From: Sipunculus nudus
Lineage: Eukaryota > Annelida > Sipuncula > Golfingiida > Sipunculidae
NCBI GenBank assembly: GCA_026874595.1
Contig: CM049306.1
Location: 12,979,019 to 13,043,018 of the forward strand
Length of the DNA: 64,000 nucleotides
Direction: 5' to 3'
Shown piece by piece: positions 40,301 through 52,300 of the stretch. The translations under genes and the position numbers were made by a program. The notes below the pieces were generated by a model that searched no databases, had not been told where the DNA came from, and saw only the letters and a list, made by a program, of their open reading frames with translations. The number at the start of each line of letters is the position of its first letter. Positions within the stretch are counted from its first letter, which is position 1.

Positions 40301-43300
40301 CATCAGGATACAGCCCATACCCACATCAGATGCATCACATTTCAAATAAAATCGTTTCTAGCATGGTACCGTTTCAGCATATTCACGTGGAAGGTTTTAA
40401 CCTTATCGCCAATCTTAATCCGATAGTCTAAGTCCCCAACCCTGTTTACAATAGTATAGGGGCCTTTCCACTGTACCATTAATTTGTTCCGCTCCGTCGG
40501 GAGTAACAACAAAACTTCGTCTCCGGCCTCAAACCTGCGCGTGCATTTACCTCTGTCATATAACAGTCTGTGTCTGTTCGCTGATTTGTTCAACGCCTCT
40601 CTAGCTAACGCGCATGTGTCGCTTAGTTTGTCTTGTAGGTCCAGGACGTATTGGTACGTGGTTTTAGTCTCGACGCTAGTATCTCGCTTGGTCCACAGAT
40701 CCCTTAGAATCCGCATCGGTCCTCTAACGATCCTACCATAGAGCCACTCAAAGGGTGAGAACCCTGTGCTCTCATGTGGCGCTTCTCGGTACGCAAAAAG
40801 CACGGCGCTGAGGTACCGATCCCAATCTCGCGGTCTTTCCTCGCACATCCGTTTCAACATTAACTTTAACGTTCCATTGAATCTCTCCACCATTCCGTTG
40901 CACATAGGATGGTAAGGAGTAGTGGTGAGCTGTCTTACAGACAAAACACGGCTAACTTCTCGCATGAGGTCTGACGTAAATTGTGTTCCCATGTCAGTAA
41001 GCACCTCTGACGGCACTCCTAACCGCGCATAAATATCAACTAGCGCATCAGCCACAGAGACTGTATCTATGTTCTTAAAAGCAACAGCCTCCGGATATCT
41101 AGTGGCATAATCCATAACGGTCAGAATATACCTGTGACCTCTCTCAGACGCTGGATGGATCGGCCCAACCAGATCCATCGAAATTCTACGCCAGGGCTCA
41201 TCAATTAATGGCATCTGGCCTAACGTAGCTCCAGGCACCTTGCCTTTCGGTATGGTTTTCTGGCAAATGGGACAAGACTTGCAAAACTCAGCAATGTCAT
41301 TATACATCCCTTTCCAGAAAAACTGAGTTCTCACGCGGTCGTGCGTTTTGTCTATGCCCTGATGGCCCGCCATAACCGCTTCGTGGCCCATCCTCATTAC
41401 GTCGTACCGTAACGTCTGAGGTACCACCACTCGAGATCCATCTTGATCTCCCCGTTTGTCACTCACAACCCGAACTAAATATCCGTCCTCAATTCTAAAC
41501 GGACTATCATTTCTAGCCTCTCTAGCTAGCCTCCAATACGGCGCTAAAGACCCATCCTCCTCCTGCGCCTTCAAAAATTCGGCCGGACTCACATCGGCAA
41601 CTGGGCTTGCAACATTCAAGCTACGCGTCGGTATCTGTTTCTCTGGTGCAGCGCTCCGTGTCTCCACCGCGGACGACACCTCCTTTTGTGACTCTACACC
41701 GTCACACACTATGCCTGAGGACCGCTCAGACTTCCACGTCGGGTCCGGATCATACGGATCACGCGCTCCCGCTACGTTACCTAGCGCTAAATCACATACA
41801 GCATCCCCGACCACCATTGCCTCGATAGTACCGACAAAGTACGCACAGTCCACATTAATCCTAGCCGTAGGAAATTGTCTTACAGACCCGTCGAACAACC
41901 TACACTCGACCTGGTGTCCGGTGAACTGATTCGGCTCCACGTACGACTCACGTATTCCTGCCGAGGAACATCCCGAATCCCGCAGCACCCTCGCTGACTT
42001 ACCATTCACCAGCCCTTCACACACAGGTAACGAGATTCCGCCTTCTGTCTGGGCAGCAAATCCTAACGACTGACTCGGACTCTCTACTTCCGGTTTCACC
42101 GCACCGACTGTCTCCGTTTCCGCCTCGACTACTGCCATTGACATAGTCTCCGGTTTCTGTTTTGGGTTATACGGGGGGCTAAAATTAGTCCTATACCTCT
42201 GCTGATCGCCAGCAGCACACCCTACTTGAGGGATAGACCTAGGCCTCGACCGGGCACTAGTCTTACATTCCCGCGCCTTATGTCCCAGTTTATTACATAA
42301 ATAACATCTGATGCCTCCTGTTGGCTTAAATGTCTGACCGTCCGGACTGCGCTCAACCTCTCGCTTCTCTCTAGGCTGAGATACCGGTTGCGCTGGACGC
42401 GGCACATTATTGCCATAACGAGGACCTGCTGTAAGGCTGTGTACACCGTGAGCCTCCGTATAACTCTCGGCTAAGTCTACCATACTATCAAAGTCACGAC
42501 ACCGTCTCTCTTTCAAAAACATAGAGAGATCCCTACTACAGCAGTTTACGAACTGCTCACACATCAACAGGTTAACTACCCCGTCGTAGTCACCTCCGAC
42601 CCCTGCCATCCCTATCCAATGGTCTAGGTATCCACTCAGTCTCACCGCAAACTGACTCGGCGTTTCGCCTCGCTCAGGCCTACAAGTCCGAAACTTGTGT
42701 CGATAACCCTCTTCGGTCATTTGGTATCGCTTTAACAAGGCTATCTTTAACTTATCGTAATCCATGGCCTCACTAACCGATAACTGTGTGTAAGTCCCTA
42801 GCGCCTTACCCCGCAGTAACGGACTCAGGTGTAACGCCCAATTCTCCCTATCATAGCCTTGACATACAGCTAATCGTTCAAATCGCTCAAGAAACGCATC
42901 TAGCTGATCGTGAGCCTCATCAAAAGGTGGAAGCTGGATTTTCGGGAATACATCCCTACTTCTCTCTTCTTTAACCCCAGAGTCAGACTTTAACCTTAGA
43001 ACCTCTATTTCGTGGGCTCTAGCCTCTCGCTCGCGCTCTAATTCCCGCTGCTCACGCTCTAATTCCCGCTCTAATTCCCGCTGTTCCTTCTCTATTTCAC
43101 GTTGCCTAGCTCTTTCCTCACGTTCCTCATCCGCACGCCGTCTAGCCTCAACATAATCTTGTAAAGCCTGGTCCTTAAGCCCCAAGGCCTGTCCGCATCT
43201 AACAAGTGACTCTAACGTTTCCATGGTAACGCTCTAACCTAGTAAGATTCCAGTATCTAGTAATATCCGCTCTTAAAAATCCGTAAATACGTACTGTTAA

Positions 43301-46300
43301 AGCCAACCTAACGAACCGGCGGTATCCGTACAATAACACTACGGTAGCTCCACGCATCAAAATCTACTTATACGGACAGACGGACGGAAGGTCGGACGAA
43401 GGGTCAGACTGATGGACGGATGGATATCAAGATATCAATAAACACCATGCACCTATGATTACCATGCCAATCGGGAGGGGTAAACTTACCTGTCAAGAGA
43501 CCCTACCACGTGACCAATCACAAACTAGTGTAGAAAAAATTATACCAGGGCGTATCTAACAACATCAAAAATTTTCACTCTAATCTGGGTTTATATCAAC
43601 CCAATAATGATGTCCAGGTATCACTGAACTAGCATTTCTCACAAAACATGCATGTGTTCTAGCCAAATCTACAAGGTATATGCCGATCTTGAAACAATGT
43701 TGTGCTTCAGGTAATATTCTCACTGAATAAATATTAACTCCTAACAGTGGGGTAATTTCATTGTGCAAGTATACACTACAACATCAGTTTGGTGTCATTT
43801 CCAATTATTAATTCAGATCAACTCTAGTTTGAGTATATGAATGTCTGGTTTCAGTACTGTTTTCTCAGTTCAAAACTTCTGAAACTTACTGTAATTAGCC
43901 AGTTTTTTAAGGCTAATTATATCCTGGCACGCTCGCCATACAATGTCACCCCTAACTTAACGTGAAAACTTTACAACGGATATATCCTTTAAAACAATAG
44001 GATGGGTTAACGCTCGCCACTTGATTTCATTAATCAAGAAATTAGATCCCGGTCATTACAGGTGACATTTCCAGGTTCTTTTAAGGACGTGTATAAAAAT
44101 ACCAGACAATCATACACCCAGATCAATAGAAACTATGAGACATCAGGTTAAATTCACAAATATATTCAAGACAATACTTACAGAGACACAAGTGTGAGTG
44201 TGTGCGTTGATGTGTCAATACGACAGTTCTTCACATTAAAAATACAGGATATTTACTGAGTCCGTGGTTTGTATAAAAACCAATAAAGTCCAGTTCCTTC
44301 AGAGATCTCTGGTTACTGTTTTATGTAGAATCTAGCGTATGGTTAGCCCCATATAGATCTAGTCTTTCTGAGTTTAGCGATCTTCAACTGATCTTGCTTG
44401 TCAGCGACCCGGGTAGGTTTACGTTCACATGCATGCAATAGCGCTCTTTGTTTTCGTAGAGCTTGGAGTCCTTGACCTTGCTCGTGTAGCAAAGGTTTCA
44501 CGGCTTACGGCGGTTATGTATCTAGGTCAAGCTGAACTAGGCCGGCAGGTGACGAGCGCGCTCTCTCTATATCGCCAATACGAAGCTCTTTCGGCAGCAC
44601 GGCTGAGTTCTCATGAGCTGGGTCCTTGTAGAAGCCTGCTTCTATGCCGTTCCTGGCGTTTCAATGTTCCTACTCCCGTGCGTGCGTGCTGCCACCTCAA
44701 GCTTCAAGACCCAACTGAAGGCAGCTTCCAGCGTCTCTCCCTGAACTCTGACGTCACAATCGTCGTCACAATACGGCGATCCGGTTCTCTGATTGGCTTA
44801 TTTCTCAAGTGTCCCATATAAGGATATATGTGACCTAGTTTGACTGTTAGCGTCACCATGGCGACCCACATACGATGCGTGACACGGATAAATCAGCTGA
44901 TAGCCGATGGGATTTCATACAAGAATACACAATATATATATATATACAATTAAGACCTGTCAACGCTTTAGGATGACGCTTCACGTCAATATCAATAGAG
45001 AACAGACTTCGTTAAACTATGATACAAAACACCGTACATATTGTCACCTATTGTCTGGTGACAATAGTTATATGCTGCAATACAAATATTCTCTACCTTC
45101 AGTAGTTAAAATGCTGAGTTGGTGAATATTGTTCCCACTGTTCTATCTAAATACATTATGATCTTGTTAATAATTCACACAAATTAGCCAATATCAACCT
45201 AATTTATGTATACTAGATATATATTTTCTGTTTGCTAAATTTCAGTCACCTAATTTCAGTGACTTGAGTTCAGGTATCTTAATAGATGTTTCAGGGCCTT
45301 CTTTCCGTAATATGTAGTACATTATAAGTTCTAGGTCCAATGCTACAATATGTGCAAATTTTTTAATGGGTGACAGGGGGGGGGGGGGGGGAGATAACAG
45401 ACCAAAAACCCAAAGTTATGATAAATGATAAAAGACTTAAAATAACAAATAAAATTTCGAATTTACAGGTCTTTGATCACAAGCTTAACAGTGAGTAACA
45501 TACATATTAATAATTATTGATTAAATTTTGTTTTAGTTTGCTGGATTAATGCACATGTTCTGCAAGCTATATTTGTAATTTTTAGCTGTAAAATACCATT
45601 GTTTAACATGTTTATTTTATAATTATATTTAAGACATTTCACGTAAAAGGTAAAATTACAAAATAAATATGATAGGAGTCTAACCAATGATATTTTCAAA
45701 AATATGAAATTAATTCATAAAATATTAATCATTATGGACTGACAGTGTTTTACAAATTCTGGAATTGATTAAAGACAAGCTAGGTAAAAATAGTGTAATT
45801 GAAGCTAGCCTACGAGTAGATTAGGATTCTGATTTGGGCTAACTCAGTTTAAAGTCAGTCCACCACAGGATTGTTAACATGACCAGCCCAGATCAAAATT
45901 CTAATCTGGGCTGGCCCAGTTTAAAATCAGTCCAGACCAGATTTAAATCCTAAAGTCTTCACCACAGGATTGAAATCTTGACCGGCCAAAATCAAAATTT
46001 CAATCTGGGCTGGCCAAGTTTAAAACTGGTCTTGTCCAGATTAGAATTTTGATTGGGGCGGGTCCAAATCAAAATTTTGATCTGGGCTGGCCCAGTTTTA
46101 AATTTGGCCAGATTCTAATCTGGGCCTCAACATATACATCTTGGATAGTTTCTCGTTCAAATAACAGATAGCGCCATCTTCAATCATGTTTACGTGACAA
46201 ACATCCATGCTAATATGTAACACATCTCATTCTGTTTCCCCTTGCCATTTAATCTATGCCTCACTTTATTGTTCTACTCTGATTTTGGTGGATACATGTA

Positions 46301-49300
46301 GTCGCTTGTCAACTACCCGTATTCTAGTTTATAAACGTCACAGAGTATATTTTAATATCTACTACCTTTATATCAGATAAGTGAGTTTCTTCCTTGTAGA
46401 GTAAATCTCTTTTATTTACAGTTACGTACTGCTGCATCACGTGATGGGAGAGCTGGAGGGAATCAAGGGAGCCTGGGGTTACGTGGAAGGAGGGATGGGG
46501 GCTGTGTCAGGAGCTATCGCCAGTGCTGCTAAGTCACACGGAGCCACCATACTCACTGACGCTGTAAGGCTACATGTTCAGTTACATGTTGAAATAAATC
46601 TCAAGAGAAATGTGGACTGAAAACTTTGTAACCTTGAAATGTTCAGTTCTCCTTATATGTTAAAAATAGTATTTTGAAATTTATTACACTAATGTGTCTT
46701 CTCGTAGGCTCATATTATATTTTAGCTCAGCTGATCACTCTTTGTCCATTTTCCATCCGTCTGTCCACACGTAGCAATATTTATGCTTTAAAGGCTTTAG
46801 GGATCCATCTGTCCTATAATAGGGCACAAATCTTGATTGCTAGACCTAGAAACTTTTAACTAAACACCCATAGATGTCCATTAAAAATCTTCTCAGAAAC
46901 CTGAAATTAGGTCACTGTGATCTCTATATCCACAGAGCTATGGGGCTCAAGAATAGCCCTAAGATTAATTAAAAATTTGATACAAAAGCTCCAGTATCAC
47001 AATAACATGTATATAGATTGCCATGATTCTTTCCATGCATATTGTCATGGAGTGTTTTATCATTTCCTGAAGACTGGTGGTGCCACCTATTTTCTCTATT
47101 TTGGAGACAATAAAATGAAGCAGTCCAGACAATAACGGAGCACAAACTTTAACCTTTTTTATATCCACAGAGCTATGTGGCTAAAAATACCCCCAGATTA
47201 ATTTAAAATTTGATACAAAAGCTCCAGTATCTCAGTAACTTGTATATTGATTGCCATGATTCTTTCCATGCATATTGTCATGGAGTGTTTTATTGATTCT
47301 TGAAGACTGGTGGTGCCACCTATTTTCTCTATTTTGGAGACAATAAAATGAAGCAGTCCAGACAATAACGGAGCACAAACTTTAACCTTTTTTATATCCA
47401 CAGAGCTATGTGGCTAAAAATACCCCCCAGATTAATTTAAAATTTGATACAAAAGCTCCAGTATCTCAGTAACTTGTATATTGATTGCCATGATTCTTTC
47501 CATGCATATTGTCATGGAGTGTTTTATTGATTCTTGAAGACTGGTGGTGCCACCTATTTTCTCTATTTTGGAGACAATAAAATGAAGCAGTCCAGACAAT
47601 AACGGAGCACAAACTTTAACCTTTTTTAAATTTAGACATAGAAACTTTAAATTGTACATCCAGGGAGGTCCTAGGCAAATCTCCTCATGATGACTATATT
47701 CTGCAAGCTTTACCAGCTGCAAACATGATTTTGAGCACCCAGAGAGTCAGACAGGGCACAAATTGTATCCATTTGGCCTACAATCTTCTAATGTGTCATT
47801 CAGGGGGGTCCTGGATAAATGTCCTTTGAAACATCAAATTTGGTCATTAGGATAAAACATGATTTGAGCACCCTGAAAGTCAGTTGGGCCCAGATGTGAC
47901 CTATAATCTGCAAGGTACTGGCTGGAAACATGATTTTGAGCACCCAGAGACGGGACACAACTTGTATCCATTCTGCCTACAATCTTCTAATGTGACATTC
48001 AGTGAGATCTCATGAAATTAAGTCACTGTGACCTATATTCTATGAGCTATATAAAAAAAAACATGATTTGAGCAACCTGGAAATCAGATGTGCACAATTT
48101 ACATCTGTTAGCCCTAGAACCTTTTAATGTTATATCCAGGGGAGTCTTGGGCAAATTTTCTTTGATACCTGAAATTAGTTTATGATGACCTTTATTCTGC
48201 GAGCGACTGGCAGAAAACTTGATTTTGAGAACCATGACAGTCAGTCAGCACACAAATTGTATCTGTTGTACCTAGAAACTGTACATACAGGGAGGTCCTG
48301 GGCAGATCTCCCTCAGAAACTTGAAATTAGGTCAGTGTGACCTAAATTCTGTGAGCTACTGGTAAAAAAAAAATGATTTTGGGCACCCAGAGAATAAGAT
48401 ATGGCACAACTTTTATCCATTTTGCCTACAATTTTCTAATGTGACATTCAGGGAGGTCCTGGGTAAATTAATGTCCTTCTAAATATGAAATTTGGTCATG
48501 GTGGCCTATATTTTGCGGCCTAACATATGATTATGAGTACCTAGACTGTCAGGCATGGCACCAAACTTTACTGTTGGACCTAGAATCCAGGGAGGACCTT
48601 GGCAAGTCTCCTTTGAATCCAGATATTAGGTCACTGTGACCTATATTCTCTGAGCTATGAGCACCTAGAAAGTCAGACAGGTCACAAATCTTAACAGTTG
48701 GCTCTTGAAATGTCTTTCTTGTTATAAATGGAGGTCATTTTAATGTCTCCTTTGACATCCAAAATAAGGTCACTGTGACCCACATTCTGTGAGCTGTGTG
48801 AAACAACTTGATTGGAGTACCCTATAAGTCAGATGGACTCTAGTCAAAGCAGTTTGACGTAGAAACTTCTAGCATCTCGGGAGTTCCTTGTAAAATGTTT
48901 TTGCTGTTACCTGTTTTCTAAGGAAAATGAGAAAAAAAACATGATTTTGAGCACTCTGGAAGTCATTCAACCCATTGTTTAAAGGTGTCTTAACAAATAT
49001 TTTTCACCAGATCATTACATCAATAATTAATACATCCATCCCATGTCAAATTCTGCTGAGCATCATGACCCATGAGTCGCTTGTACATTATGTTTCATTT
49101 AGTTTTACACTGATTATTGAATAAGCTTGAGGTTAATCTTATGATATTTTTAATATATTATTCGTTCTTAACAGCATCTAGGTTACTGATTTTATTAAAT
49201 AATACATTAACCAGGGGATAATAATATTTGTGTATAAACCTTAATAATTTTTTCAGCAGTCTGTTTTCAACCTTTATTTTCTGCACTTTTTCAAATGCTA

Positions 49301-52300
49301 TAAAGGAATGAACAGTTTCTGGATTCAAATATTTGTTTGAGGTAAACAGATAGAATGCACAGGTAGAACAATAATCCATGTCTGGAACATGGAGAATTCT
49401 TCATCTGGGTAATATGTTTTATTACGTAAACATAATTGTGAGCTGTTTCTGTATTAATGAGAATTTTCTCTGTTAAAGTTTATACGCCAGAGTAAGCCAA
49501 CCGAAAATTTTCCCTTATTGGGCCCATTATCGCCAATCCCGCCTCGTTCTCGTGTATCTAGGTCACACTTCTGTTTCCTGTAATCACTTTTTCTTCTGAC
49601 GTTCCGCCATGATGAATGTTTAAACTCTGCAAGTTCGTCCACTGTTGGGTTTGTACAGTCGGGTTAGCCAACTGACCTGTAAGTAGAGTTTGTTTATCCC
49701 TTCCCGCCATGGAGAACTCCTCGTATTGTTCAACTTGTGGTTCCTTAATCCCTGCATGGGATAAACAGCCCTCTTGTTTTATGTGCAGTTCCCAAAACGA
49801 CACTTGCCAGGGCCCTGCTGATCCCTGTTTTTACTGTCAGACGTAGTCCTCAGACAAGTTGACCATGTTTAATGCGTGGTCCCACTCTCCAGTGGTAGGG
49901 GTTTCTCCTTCCTTGGTTCCATTGTCTGGTGCCCCTGTCAGTCCCGGGGGGGGGGGATCCAACCTTGGGTGACCACAACACTTTTGTGTTACGTTCCCCT
50001 TCCGTTCCTCCCTGTAGCATTTCAACACCCATTGTGTCTACTACAAAATCCTTACCATCCCTTTTCCCGTAAGCGGTTCCTTGGATCCTGATTCCAGGGG
50101 TTCTCCGACTTCTTCTTCTGCTTCCGCTGCAGACCCCGCCCTGGTTACGGATCAGTGGTCGGAGGTCGCACTCCAGCGCCAGGCTTGGCTGGCTCTCCTT
50201 GACCTTGTGGCCACATCCACTCAAGAGGCTCAGCTGGACGGACCAAAATTCGCTGCCTGCAGTCTCGGCCACCTACGGCCTCGGCGACCTGGTTCTATTT
50301 GAATCTGGCCACCCTTGAGTCACCTTCCACCAGAGGCCTCCCGGGCCCTCTTAAGCATGGTCCCCTGGTACCCTCTGGACCACCCGTGGGGACCAGGCAA
50401 CCCGTTTTGACAGGTTGATTCCTTCTCTGGCTCACCCGGAGGTTCTTTCGTCACCAATGCGACTGGAATCCTGGGCCTTGACCAATCATTTGCGGATGGG
50501 ATATTGTTGTTTTCTCCATCCGCCCACGTTTCTGACTGTCAACTTACCGATTTAGAGGGGCTCGGTTGTCAGGCAGGGGGGATGGTAAAAGACTTACAAG
50601 CCATAACTAGCCTCCTCGCCGTATCTAACGATCCGGCCACTGTTAATGATATTTGGCAGGCCTCGGCACATGATTGTGATGAACTCCAACACGTCATTTG
50701 GCATCTGGTCGAAAACTGCATACTACTTAGCCGTTCGGCTTGTCTCCATTCATTACGTTCACTAAAGCCGGAACTAACACAGGCTGAATTGTATGAGCTC
50801 TACAATCAGCCCTTTACGGGTTCCCTTCTGTTTAGGGGTCAATTTTACCCCTCTTAGACCATTCTGACTGGCAGGCCCACCTCAGTTCAGCAGTCCCTGC
50901 TCCTCCCCAGTCCTACAGGAATCCTCGGACTCGGCCATCCACTTTGGCCCCCTCGACTACTCGTCGAAGGCCCGCTTCAACTTCCCGGCCCCAATCCTTT
51001 CGCAGCCGATCCTCTCGCCGCGGTTCTACCGAGAAATGACTCCTTGGGTCCAGTTGGCGCTTGCCTCAGTGCCCATTTTCCTGCTTGGGCGGCCATCACT
51101 TTGCACCGTTTAGTTTTCAGCACAGTAAAATTTGGGTTACATATTACCTTTTTACGCGACCCTCCCGTTACACTAGACCCTTTTTTCACTCCTCCTCCCA
51201 CAGATCTGGTCAAATGTCTCGGGTTTCAGGAGGCCATTCAGTCTGTTAGAAAAAAGGGCTATTCTAGAGGTTCCCAAGTCCACTCGGGGGTTAACGCTCG
51301 TCTCTTTCTGGTTCTGAAACCGCACGGAAAGTGGCGCCCCGTTACAGATCTCAAGCTGCTTAATTCATTCATTGCCCTGCCGCCCTTTTGGATGTTCAAT
51401 ATTCATGCAGTCCTCGGCATTATCCGACAGATGATTTGGGCCTTCAAAATCGACCTTACGGATGCCTATTTTCACGTGCCAATCCATCCGTCATCAAACT
51501 GTTTCTTTGGTTCGCCTATGAAAACAGCTAGTATCGATTCCGTGCTCTTCCTTTCGGAATCAATGTGGCCCCCTGGATTTTTATGATGCTCAACCACACG
51601 GTCACCATTTACCTCCGCTCATGGTGAAGTCCTCACGTTCTCCAGGCTGTCCTCACAGTCTTCTTCAGTTCCTGTGACTACGTCTGTGCCTACATCTTTG
51701 CTCCAGTGATGTTCTTCTCCTTCCCGCTGCTTCTCGGTAGGTATCCCCTATTAAGGTTTATCCACTACATTCTCATTAATACAGAAACAGCTCACAATTA
51801 TGTTTACGTAATAAACCCATCCCCCCCCCCCCCATTCCCTCCCTGTGAATGGTGGTTTTGTTAGTAAACTGTTGGGAGCTTTTCTGTATTACAAACAGCT
51901 CTCCCTCCTAGTTCTCTTCCATACACTATAGAAAAAGTGATTACAGGAAACAGAATTGTGACCTAGATACACGAGAACAAGGCGGGATGGATGATAATGG
52001 GCCCAATAAGGAAAAATTTTTGGTTGGCTTACTCTGGCGTATAAACTTTAACAGAGAAAATTTTCATTAATACAGAAAAGCTCACAACAGTTTACTAACA
52101 AAACCACCATTCACAGGGAGGGAATGGGGGGATCTGTAATCTTGTACATGTACTACAAAAACAATAATCACCATCCTACCCATGTAGTTAAACATTTTAG
52201 CCACAGTTTTATATATTTATCATGTTTTACCAAAATGTATGAATAGCTTGGACATAAGCCAGGTTTTTATTTAAGGTGTAAATTTTGTTAAAGGCTGTGT

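Larger units (their letters stand above)
38650..45063 (-). mobile_element. Young Ty3/Gypsy-type LTR retrotransposon, RT-deleted
   Basis: The LTRs are 38650-39769 and 43944-45063, both 1120 bp, TGTCACC...GGTGACA, with only about seven differences seen (about 99.4% identity). ATAGT flanks both sides (38645-38649 and 45064-45068). The coding strand is minus, so the 5' LTR is the right one. Next to it on the minus strand is TTGTATGGCGAGCGTGCCAGG, whose TGGCGAGCGTGCCAGGA is a candidate primer-binding site (tRNA not assigned). A purine tract AAAAGGAGGGGG precedes the 3' LTR (39784-39770). The order on the minus strand is leader (720 bp), gag-protease-integrase ORF, then RNase H. No reverse transcriptase is present. 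Confidence 0.93.
34515..46128. mobile_element. 11.6-kb composite with near-perfect terminal inverted repeats
   Basis: The left end starts GAGGCCCAGATTAGAATCTG and the right end finishes with its inverse complement. Identity runs for about 70 bp with only a few mismatches, then weaker for another 30 bp. Related CCCAGATTAGAATTTTGATC motifs recur at 37780-37960 and 45820-46020. The insertion splits repeat D1. Removing the LTR retrotransposon (38650-45063) leaves about 5.2 kb with no transposase that I can see. The flanks GTATATGT and ACATATAC suggest a TA or TATA-like target, but the exact edges are unresolved. Confidence 0.6.
49417..52126 (+). mobile_element. Decayed DIRS-like (tyrosine-recombinase class) retrotransposon
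   Basis: The terminal repeats are inverted: about 49436-49592 matches the reverse complement of 51931-52086 (GTTAAAGTTTATACGCCAGA and its inverse). An internal complementary region at 51769-51891 consists of the reverse complement of the left end (49417-49464) followed by the reverse complement of the right end (52068-52126), as in DIRS elements. Gag-like and RT fragments lie between. At 2.7 kb it is about half the usual size, and no tyrosine recombinase or methyltransferase domain remains. Confidence 0.8.

Noticed and set aside
41456-41929. 157-codon plus-strand frame
   Set aside because: It is antisense to the gag-integrase ORF and arises from its codon usage.
40342-43224. Retrovirus (envelope-bearing) interpretation
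   Set aside because: No envelope-like ORF lies between RNase H and the 3' LTR; only about 210 bp remain there.
47198-47722. Repeated minus-strand frames with the same peptide
   Set aside because: They are created by the 233-bp triplication and also occur once in the older unit; no start context or family.
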